The notes under the pieces are model-generated. The model had not been told where the DNA came from and did not search any database. It saw nothing but the letters and a program-made list of their open reading frames with translations. DNA of 64,000 nucleotides from Nepenthes gracilis (taxonomy: Eukaryota; Streptophyta; Magnoliopsida; Caryophyllales; Nepenthaceae). Position 1 is the stretch's first letter, and each line of letters starts with the position of its first letter. The translations under genes and the position numbers were made by a program. Shown here in pieces: positions 58,301 to 64,000 of the stretch. The stretch spans positions 1,851,501-1,915,500 of the forward strand of contig BSYO01000033.1 in the NCBI GenBank assembly GCA_033239525.1. Reading direction: 5' to 3'.

Positions 58301-59424
58301 GGTATGAGCAGACAGACATTTAGATGCCTATTTTACAATGGACTGATTTTATTCACTTTTATACTTTTCCAGTGACGCATGATGGTTAGATTTGAACTTC
58401 TAGATGATATTAGAATTAGTAGAATTCATATAACAGTGAGACATCTTCATGGGCATAACTATACAGGAGATTCAGATTTAAAAAATGATATATTGATCGG
58501 TATGAATCTCCTCAGAGAGGATCTTACCCGACACAATGATCTCCCACAATTAGTGTATGGGTACTGATGTGGAGCAACCCCAAATGACCATCTGTATGTC
58601 CCTGGTTTATGAGGATTGCCAGGGTCAGATTTGATGACAATCAACCAATGTGTAACCTTACACAGCAGATTTTGCAGAAAGAAAAAGGCAAACATACTAA
58701 AACTAAGAAACTCAGTTTCTGAGAGTTAAAACACAGGTCTGAAAAATCGTGAATTCACATATGTAGGAGCAACTTTAGTTATGAATTGTTTACTCTTCCA
58801 TTGTCGTCTTACTATGTACTTAATAACTGGATTATCATGTAAACTATACAAGACAACTTACCGAAACAATATATGATATTATTTACATGCTGCAAATTAT
58901 CGGCACATGAATCTGGAGAAGAACCATAACCACCACAATTTATTGACTTATGGTCTTCACACAGAATTTGGATCCACTAACCCATAAAATTAGATTGAAA
59001 CTTCCAAGTATCCATGGAGAAAACATCTCTATAGATCCTGGAAAACTCTCTGGAAATAAAGCTGCTTACCTTTCAATTCACTCCTCATGCAAGTATTAGG
59101 ATCTCAAAAACTAGCAACAAACTAGGGGCATCTTCATGAAGAAAATAGCCCATTGAACTGAAGTAACACACATCAGATTCTCGCTTTTTTATTTTGTTGG
59201 GTGGCCATGCTATTGCTAATGGATCATCTAATATAATATCATACCCCTGATGCGGCAATGATTATGACGAAAAGAAGACATAAGCTCTTAGTTTAATCAA
59301 TTAGATGGAGAACATATTAAAACTGCATATAAATGTACCGGAGCAAAAAGGACACTAAGTTTCTGGCCACCAACACAAATTTCCTCGCCTCCTGAAATTG
59401 AGATATAGCTGAGAGACCAATCAC
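40311..59424 (-). CDS. LACTB2: LACTB2-type metallo-beta-lactamase-fold protein, C-terminal part (5' exons outside window)
   Basis: Six exons: 59424-59339, 58601-58528, 46257-46212, 44336-44227, 43678-43504 and 40496-40311. All junctions are GT-AG and in phase, giving about 225 residues. Diagnostic blocks are DWSLSYISISGGEEI, GHTDGHLGLLHIS, LIVGDHCVGQGSAVLD, GGNM(A)DYF, FLELSPHVLVPMHGRVN and LWPKQMLCGYLKNRRNRE. The winged-helix end has NTLFDLVAMVYSDVDRSSWW and LHVEHLALQDKLPE. The metal-binding HxHxDH motif would lie upstream, past the window edge. Human LACTB2 is a mitochondrial single-strand RNA endonuclease; the role of the plant enzyme is less clear. The last exon ends in a hydrophobic stretch (FLLAVAVACLAAL) and contains a donor-like AAG|GTAGGT, so the true C terminus may differ. 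Intron 58527-46258 carries an 11-kb Tat element. Confidence 0.9.
41663..42679 (+). mobile_element. Solo LTR in a LACTB2 intron
   Basis: The 1,017-bp unit starts TGTTGGGTTTTAGCTCAC and ends CGAATGTCAACA. It is flanked by CTTTC (41658-41662) and ATTTC (42680-42684), four of five bases identical. The 3' part recalls the end of the LTRs at 16938 and 18573 (TTTTTCACATTAAA, a run to a GT-rich end, GATGGG), suggesting a distant Copia-like relative. No primer site follows. Confidence 0.7.
42690..43295. repeat. Dispersed AT-rich repeat with CCAATATT/CGATAT motifs (tandem copies)
   Basis: Two or more degenerate copies built from GCCAATATATATCGG, CCAATATTTTTCAATAT and ACGGCCGATACTTATATTTT. Related copies lie at 43840-44045, 62265-62480 and more faintly 39950-40085. 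There is no coding capacity. It looks like an old, short, palindrome-prone element family; class unknown. Confidence 0.6.
43840..44045. repeat. Dispersed AT-rich repeat, further copy
   Basis: Shares CCCCCATACCAATATTTTTC, CTAGAAAATTTTTTTTTC with GATATATCCGAT, and GCTAATATTTTCATCCATAACC with the copy at 43050-43295. It lies in the LACTB2 intron between exons at 43678 and 44227. Confidence 0.6.
46343..46500. mobile_element. Left arm of a MITE-like element split by the 11-kb Tat insertion
   Basis: TTGGTTGCTGGAACGAAATA followed by AGGTGGGAATAGAAT is the approximate inverted complement of the sequence at 57780-57840 (ATTCTATTCCCACCTAATTCCC then CTCCAACCAAAC). The arm is repeated once at about 46435-46470. 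Between arm and insertion lies a (TAA)n tract that continues beyond the Tat element. TTGGTT-containing inverted ends are common in plant MITEs, but the superfamily is not assigned. Confidence 0.6.
46582..47788 (-). repeat. 3' LTR of the full-length Tat element
   Basis: 1,207 bp. It contains perfect palindromic modules, for example GGACGGTCAAC / GTTGACCGTCC at 47582-47609 and CGGTCAAC / GTTGACCG near 47437-47459. Frames within it (47101-47752) are spurious. Confidence 0.93.
47789..47800 (-). other. Polypurine tract
   Basis: ATGGGGGGCTAG on the element strand, directly before the 3' LTR. Confidence 0.85.
47912..48046. repeat. Tandem array D, 36-bp monomer, about 3.7 copies
   Basis: Monomer AATTGTTGACCGTCCTGGTC plus AATTCCGGAGCACTAG. 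Each unit holds TTGACC and GGTCAA in inverted orientation five bases apart, inside AATTG...CAATT. One plus-strand frame stays open through it (repeat IVDRPGQFRSTR), but this follows from the 36-bp period. Confidence 0.9.
48340..50155 (+). pseudogene. Antisense ORF (aORF) of the full-length Tat element
   Basis: Opposite in direction to gag-pol. It starts at ATG 48340 and is in one frame to 49596 apart from stops at about 48376 (TAA), 48802 (TAG) and 48968 (TGA). Blocks are GYITVYEAHLRSGLRLPLPEE, LHANAVRYLCTLCIFSRK, VVFKLNPGSEWISLTP and SRFFFMKVGEE, the same domain as in the 34483-36474 frame. An acidic, Ala/Pro/Glu-rich linker follows. It then reaches a GAG|GTATGA donor (49594) and an AATCAAG acceptor region near 49675, suggesting a spliced join. 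Then comes a coiled-coil with heptad-like spacing (about 49700-49960) and a C-terminal GRRVARLIDPNFPIEL segment ending near 50152. Function of Tat aORFs is unknown. This copy is broken. Confidence 0.8.
50498..50757. repeat. Tandem array B, 36-bp monomer, about 7 copies
   Basis: Monomer GTTTCAGACCACTCATGGGC plus CACTTGGATGACCAGG, with the left copies more diverged. It lies between integrase and the antisense frame. Frames on both strands (50356-50739, 50447-50758, 50502-50840) are by-products of the 36-bp period. Confidence 0.93.
50945..52240 (-). pseudogene. Tat integrase region
   Basis: Continues from RNase H. A zinc-binding HHCC segment (HIGICGSHVSG...CESCQLHG, about 51990-51850) precedes the core. 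An in-frame TAG at 51811-51813 interrupts at KSL*APWPF. The core shows GIDYFTKWVE (first catalytic Asp) and VVTDNGIQF (second). The frame is lost near 51530. The C-terminal part resumes in another frame at 51331 with RVARYYNKKVKARQFDVGDL and a GPFLVSVVLRNGAYKL fold. By family knowledge it inserts element cDNA into chromosomes; this copy cannot make a whole enzyme. Confidence 0.85.
52241..52875 (-). pseudogene. Tat RNase H (downstream, aRNH-like copy)
   Basis: Reads WTLHVDGSS, NNVAEYEALLAGLRLA, YSDSELIVNQVNG and HVPRTENWKADWLA, the D-E-D-type layout of the additional RNase H found in Tat elements between the Ty3 RNase H and integrase. The upstream Ty3-type RNase H (about 52900-53140) is shattered by frameshifts. 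This segment is open from 52875 into integrase. Confidence 0.85.
53147..53908 (-). pseudogene. Tat reverse transcriptase
   Basis: Blocks are EVKKLLGAGFIREVQYPDWL, SNGKWRMCVDFTNVNKACPK, DSFSLPRIDLLVD, MDACSGYNQI and YCYKVMPFGLKSAGATYQ. After an in-frame TGA (53438-53440) it resumes with the YVDD active site (about 53378-53389) and LNPVKCVFGV. The stop sits exactly between PFGLKSAGATYQ and the palm motif, so no full enzyme can be made without readthrough. Confidence 0.9.
54086..54540 (-). pseudogene. Tat aspartic protease
   Basis: The catalytic segment FIDNGSSKDLLY (Asp-Asn-Gly in place of the usual Asp-Ser/Thr-Gly, as in other Tat elements) is encoded at about 54503-54465. It is followed by FLVVDLPSVYNAILGRPCLA near 54290, the C-terminal flap and ILGR block. 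A TGA at 54506-54508 lies immediately upstream of the catalytic segment and cuts it off from gag. Confidence 0.85.
54700..56307 (-). pseudogene. Tat gag
   Basis: ATG at 56307 opens MVNTRAQASDLARDT. The N-terminal region includes a Gln-rich segment and ELRDYLNSKRSANVARTDPR. In-frame stops occur at 55735-55737 (TAG), near 55690 (TGA) and at 55390-55392 (TGA). Capsid-type blocks include SDPVDHLDHFRTHLSLQG, RCFLLMLKGDARIWFHHL and FISALTYGDFFKHLAHK. A frameshift after about 55069 separates the nucleocapsid part, which shows a Cys/His cluster YCDFHRSAGHSTEDYKTL. Confidence 0.88.
56371..56389 (-). other. Primer binding site
   Basis: TTGGCGCCGTCTGTGGGAA on the element strand, directly after the 5' LTR; same type as at 32584-32600. 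Confidence 0.85.
56390..57580 (-). repeat. 5' LTR of the full-length Tat element
   Basis: 1,191 bp, closely similar to 46582-47788 with scattered substitutions and indels. It holds the 12-bp-arm palindrome CGGACGGTCAAC / GTTGACCGTCCG at 57375-57404. Confidence 0.93.
57581..57845. mobile_element. Right part of the split MITE-like element with (TAA)n tract
   Basis: An AAT/TAA-rich tract (57582-57720) resumes the simple repeat seen at 46515-46580 on the other side of the Tat element. It is followed by the right arm (57780-57840, ATTCTATTCCCACCTAATTC), the inverted partner of 46343-46400. Confidence 0.6.
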
Positions 59425-59879
59425 CTGTAACCAAGCAAACTAGTCAGTGATGCAGTCAAACATTTCTGAAATTAGTCAAGTGATTGGAGTTTCAGTGTGT
59501 CTGCGTGGGGTCCTTTATAATCATTTTCACTTAATGTTCTACCTCCTTGTTATCTCATGGGACAATAATGGTTCACATCATCAAGCTGGAAATGGATGTC
59601 AACATTTCCTGTGAATGGACATAACTCTTTAAGATTACAAGACAATTATGATCAGTTCTTTCACTCAAGACCCATTTCAACATACTTTGTAGCACGTATT
59701 TGTCCAGGCTGACCAAGCCCTGTGTAAGAAAATAGCTACAGCATTTGACAGCTACAAATACACAGATATGCAAATTTTTTGCTCACTTTTATCCCCAATT
59801 AAAATGGAGAATTTTAATATTACTATTACAATAAAATTGAACGCAGCTACACAAAAGCAATGAAAATCAGCATTGATTT

Positions 59880-61770
59880 TCTAAGTGTCAATAATTTTGG
59901 GAAAGCCAGAAAGTATTGACAAACAATATATAGGAGGGAAAAGTATCAAAGAGCCAACGGAAAGTTTGACTACACAGCACTGTTTGTGGGTTTCGTTATA
60001 TGCATCTCAAGAAAAGGAAGAAGAAAGGGTAAAGTACAAGTGGCCGAGAACTATGCGGTGGAACTTAAATGGGTGACAAGAAAAGTCACTAAGATATTAA
60101 AGGAAGGCACTTGGTTTCTCAATGAGAGTAGCAATAAGATTTTGAATTTTATGATTATTACATATGAATAGCAATCAAAGAGATTTTAGGAGAATCAAAA
60201 GGAAGTGTAATTTACCAAAAAGAAGCTTGGTGGTGGTACACAGAGGTCCAGGAGAAAGTAAAGATTATTAGAACTTCTTATAAGACATGGTAAAAGGGTA
60301 AAACAATGAGAATTTGGAGTGGTATAAATGTGCTAAAAATAGAAGATGAAAGACTTGAACCAAGTGTATCAAGGATGATAAGAACTGTTGAAGATGAGGA
60401 TATCAATGTAGAAGGGAGGACCTATTTCCATAACCTCTTTAATGGAGGTATGAAGAGTATCATAGTGCTTAGGGGGATTAGTGACTCTTAAAATTCAACT
60501 TATTGTTGGATACTCAAAAGAGAGGAAGGTAAAAAAGCATTCAAGATAATGAAGATAAAGAAGACAATTAGATCAAATGATGTCCCAATGAATAATGGAA
60601 ATGTATGGGGGAAGAGGGAATTCTATGGTTGACTGGATTGCCTAACAAAAATCTAAGTAGCAAGATGTTATAGGAGTAAAGAAAGAGCACATTGATACCC
60701 ATATACATGAACAAGGGATATACAGATTTGTACCAACTACAGATGTATTGAGTTAATGAGCCATACAATGAAATTATGAAAAACAAGGATTGAAAAGATG
60801 GTGAGGAGAGAGATGTCTCATTTGAGTGCATCAGCGAACCATTTTAGCGATTACATTCATTCTAGGAGGGTTTACTATGAATGTTCTCTACTTGCTAAGG
60901 CACTTGATGGGGCAATTCAAGGAAAGATGAACGACCTTCATATAGTATTTATTGAAACCATATGAGAAGATCCCAGGAGAAGTATTGTAGAAATTTTAGG
61001 GAAAAAAAGAATTTGCATCGCATACACCAAGTAATAAAAGATGTGCATAATTGAGTACTGACTTGTAAAAGGGACGAAATTCAGGAAGACGGTAATTTTT
61101 CCAATTAATATTAGTTTACACCAAGAGTCATCTTTAAACACATATCACTTTCCTTGGCCATGGAAGAATTGAGCTAACAAAATTAAGATGATGCACCTTA
61201 ATGCATGCTTTTGGCAGACGATATAGTTTTAGTGAATGCAATAAGAAAGGCATTAACTCAAAATTTGAAGCCAAAATATATAGAATGTATGTTAACAACA
61301 TAGAAAAAGATAGTGGGGAGGCATAGATAGGAACTGAAAACCAACCGAAGAGAACTTATTTAAGATGATGCACCCTAATGCATGCTTTTGGCAAATGATA
61401 TAGTTTTAGTGAATGCAAGAAGAAAGGCGTTAACTCTAAATTAGAAGCCTAAATATATAAAATGTACGTTAGCAACATAGAAATAGATAGTGGGGAGGTA
61501 AAGATAGCGACTAAAAACCTACCAAAGAGAACTTATTTAAAATATCTTGGTTCAATAGTTTAGGAAGATAAAGCAATCAATGAGCATATTATTCATCATG
61601 TTAAAACATGTTGGAAGATCAATCTAGTGATAAATTCTTCAGGAGTCTCGAATGATTGAATTATATATAAGGTGGAATTAGACTAGCTATACTATATGAA
61701 ACTAAGTGTTGGCCGATTACAAAGCAACATGTGAAATCAAGGATGTTAGTGGTGATGTAGGCATCTCGGT
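59880..61770 (+). mobile_element. Degraded LINE remnant
   Basis: Plus-strand fragments recall a plant non-LTR reverse transcriptase: SLLAKALDGAIQGKMNDLHI near 60880-60940, the active-site motif MLLADDIVLVN near 61205-61235 (repeated in the duplicated copy as LLANDIVLVN), a YLGSIV-like segment near 61545, and ETKCWPITKQHVKS near 61700. Stops and frameshifts are frequent. The left limit is uncertain. It lies upstream of the first visible LACTB2 exon, probably in another intron. Confidence 0.65.
61184..61537 (+). repeat. 177-bp in-phase tandem duplication within the LINE
   Basis: Two adjacent copies begin TAAGATGATGCACC at 61184 and 61361, differing by scattered substitutions. The period is exactly 59 codons and duplicates the reverse-transcriptase active-site region. 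Confidence 0.85.
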
Positions 61771-62264
61771 GATTTATGTATTGAGATATGATTTGCTAGT
61801 TTATTTGATTTTTTTTATTTCCATGTTTTGTCTTATCTTGGGGAATCCTAAAATTTAGTAATTCTAATAGTTTCCAAGACACCTATGGAAGATTATATTT
61901 GTTTTTAGTATTTCTTTGTTTTAGTTCATTATTAATTAGTCATTTAGGTCTCTTTCTTAATTAACATAAGAGCAACATGTCTCTATATAATAATTCTAGT
62001 TTTTTATTGTCTGATCAGTGATTAATTAATTGTTTTATTATTGAGAGATTATGACTTTCTTCCCCTGGTAATCTCTGCTACTCTCTTTTCTCTATCCTCT
62101 TGTCTACTTATCCCCTTTCCCTCTTTATCATCTTCTTTCCTTCCCTATATCCCCTTCCCTACACCAAATTTGGTATTAGAGACAAAGCTTTAACTTTCTA
62201 AACATTTCATAATTCATGGAAATCCATCACTTGTTCACAGCTCCACAAACAACCTACCACATGA

Positions 62265-62480
62265 AAAGAAATATCTACCAATATCTAATATAGTGGCAAA
62301 TATTTATCAATATTAGACCCCCAATACCAATATTTTTAATACCACAGCAAAATATGATAGATCATCTTATCTATAATATATCGACTAATATTCAAAATAT
62401 TTGGCGATATACTTAATTTATCAGCCAATATTTTCCTATCGACTTACTATTTGTAAAAATCTTTTTATTTTTTATGTATC
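62265..62480. repeat. Dispersed AT-rich repeat, copy interrupted by the third Tat element
   Basis: CCCCCAATACCAATATTTTT, TATATCGACTAATATTC and TCAGCCAATATTTTCCTATC match the family at 42690-44045. The similarity stops at the LTR start (62482), so the LTR element landed in this repeat. Confidence 0.6.
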
Positions 62481-62481
62481 C

Positions 62482-63074
62482 TGTTGCGTACCAGAAATTC
62501 GGATTGTCCTACGGGTTAGGGGCCGCAAATCGGATCTTCTTGTTTGTCGATCTGACGCGGATCCATCTCCATAGTCTTGAATCTGAGTCCTGCAAACACA
62601 ATTTGAAAACTAACAGTCGAGGTCGTGCTTGATTCCCACCGTAAACCCTCCGACGCTCAAGTCAGAAATCTTTCCAAGTATATAGAAAAGATAAATCAAT
62701 GGTGTATATTTGGTGGGAGGAGTGATTTGTGGAAATGATACTTCCAAGAATAAAGAAAGAGTATCTCCTCTTTTTTGGATTCCTGGCTTGAGATGATCTT
62801 CTGGGATGTAGCTTTGGATGGAACAAAACATATCCAAGCCTTCTGGCCATTTCGGCCGTTTTTTCTCCCTTCTCCTTCTTTTGGAGGTTTTCGGAGGTTT
62901 TCGGAGGTTTTCTCCCCCTTTTTCTCTCGTCCCCTTTTTTCTCTTGGATGAAGTCTATTTATAGACGGCGTCCACAGTTAACCGCCGTAGTTAACCGCCC
63001 GTCACTTTATCCATAATTAACCGTTTTGGTCGGGTCATACCGAACGCATCATTCGGGTCATACCGAACGCATCA
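62482..63074 (-). repeat. 3' LTR of the third Tat element
   Basis: The last 23 bp plus two bases are duplicated (63031-63053 and 63054-63076, CGGGTCATACCGAACGCATC-type), so an LTR-end sequence occurs twice. Confidence 0.85.
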
Positions 63075-63190
63075 TTAGCCCCCCATGCCGGGTGGTTCGA
63101 AATTTTCGACCCCCGGCATGTTTCTGATGGGATGCTATTTGTTTGACTTTGTCGACTTACTATCTTTAAAAAGTCTGTTTTTTAAACTTT

Positions 63191-63460
63191 GACCTCTTTT
63201 GGGTTGCTTGGTGATGTAACCGAGATTTAGAGTTCGATCGCTTTTTGGACCGCTCGGTGATATAACCGAGGTTTAGAATTCGACCGCTTTTGGGCCGCTC
63301 GGTGATGTAACCGAGGTTTAGAGTTCGACCGCTTTTGGGCCGCTCGGTGATGTAATCGAGGTTTAGAATTCGACCGCTTTTTGGGCCGCTCGGTCATGTA
63401 ATCGAGGTTTAGAGTTCGACCGCTTTTTGGGCCGCTTGGTGATGTAACCGAGGTTTAGAA
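63191..63460. repeat. Tandem array C, 45-bp monomer, six copies
   Basis: Monomer GACCGCTTTTGGGCCGCTCG plus GTGATGTAACCGAGGTTTAGAGTTC. CTCGG...CCGAG is inverted in each unit. All three frames on the plus strand hit stops. It is homologous to arrays A (reverse complement) and B. Confidence 0.95.
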
Positions 63461-64000
63461 CCGTCATGTCTAGTGGTCATTTGGGCCATCAGATTATTGA
63501 GCTTGGTTTTCGAATCTTTGGACGATCTCAATTCCGTGAGAGTTTAGGGCGAGGCCCCAAAGATAACATCTTGGAATCGGTATAGAGTGAAGCGGTTGAA
63601 GCTGCAAGAAGATAATCGATAAAAATCTTTGTATCGGTCCGATCACTCTTGTAGAATGTAATACACCATATGTGAATTTGAACCGATTTCTTGTGAGAGA
63701 AGATGTCGGTTTTGAAGTTGAAATCGGCTTCTACACCTTCAAAAACTCATTCTGAAATTTGCGAGAGATTTTTCAGAGTGCTTCGTGCTGCTAGGGAAAA
63801 TCTGCGCTGAAATCTGAAGTTGAATGACGTTCGGAGTTAGCCTAAATCCGGAGTTGATTGAAGTTCGAGATTCCGAAGTTGACAATCTCACATTTGAGAG
63901 CCGGCGTGGAAATCAACTAGAATTGATTGTAGTCCGGAGTTGTTTGGAGTTAATTTTGAAGGAATGTAAAACCCGGAGTGCAAAATTCCGGAGTCAAATT

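Larger units (their letters stand above)
62482..64000 (-). mobile_element. Third Tat-type retrotransposon, 3' end only (runs off the window)
   Basis: The 593-bp 3' LTR (62482-63074) starts TGTTGCGTACCAG and ends GAACGCATCA. It shares CCCTCCGACGCTCAAGTCAG with the other Tat LTRs. A polypurine tract ATGGGGGGCTAA (minus strand, 63086-63075) abuts it. Next inside is a 45-bp tandem array (63191-63460), then non-coding DNA with recurring CCGGAGTT-type motifs to the window edge. The other LTR, primer site and any coding region are outside. Confidence 0.85.

Noticed and set aside
59573..59773. 66-codon minus-strand frame as a further LACTB2 exon
   Set aside because: It has an acceptor-like start, but the sequence does not match the LACTB2 segment expected upstream of DWSLSY and contains its own stop.
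1..64000. tRNA or rRNA genes
   Set aside because: No T-arm GTTCGAATCC-type motif with a matching acceptor stem and no rRNA-like segment was seen. The tRNA-like bits are retroelement primer sites only.

Overview
The window looks like nuclear DNA of a flowering plant, probably a eudicot. Spliced genes with GT-AG introns, AT-rich introns and spacers, and a heavy load of plant-type LTR retrotransposons support this. I cannot name the species from sequence alone.

Five recognisable genes are present. (1) The 3' end of an Aux/IAA gene of the IAA32/IAA34 type (1-1009, +). (2) A convergent LRR receptor-like kinase closely resembling Arabidopsis ZAR1 (2738-5516, -). (3) A nine-exon NDT-type NAD+ carrier, closest to NDT2 (11191-20368, -). 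(4) A two-exon GT14/DUF266 glycosyltransferase (23434-28528, -). (5) The 3' six exons of a LACTB2-type metallo-beta-lactamase-fold gene (40311-59424, -), whose 5' end lies beyond the right edge. A small membrane protein with a Cys/Gly-rich tail (9602-9841, -) is a weaker candidate. Genes 2-5 share a strand but are separately spliced; nothing suggests a functional cluster. The IAA32/ZAR1 and NDT2/LACTB2 pairs recall neighbouring genes in Arabidopsis as I remember them, so they may be conserved microsynteny.

Accessory DNA dominates. There are three Tat-lineage Ty3/Gypsy elements. One is pol-less, with a perfect ATATT target duplication (31469-38245, +). One is a full-length, 11.0-kb, coding-dead element inside a LACTB2 intron (46582-57580, -). 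One is entered at its 3' LTR and runs off the right edge (62482-64000, -). A Tat solo LTR with perfect TSD TATTG lies at 7453-7893, and a further Tat LTR fragment at about 21195-22075. A compact element has 1.06-kb LTRs, only 0.56 kb of interior and an initiator-Met primer site (16938-19627); it sits in NDT2 intron 2. Other solo LTRs are at 24165-24615 and 41663-42679. LINE remnants lie at about 25.5-27.5 kb and 59.9-61.8 kb. There is a palindromic fold-back repeat at 27648-27802, and a MITE-like element split by the 11-kb Tat insertion.

The most interesting layer is in the Tat elements. Two different elements each keep a long antisense reading frame of matching architecture between the pol position and an LTR. 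All three carry tandem arrays in the same zone. The arrays descend from one ancestral monomer but have drifted to 42, 36 and 45 bp. Their LTRs and one further array are loaded with near-perfect GGTCAAC...GTTGACC palindromes, which are back-to-back W-box cores.
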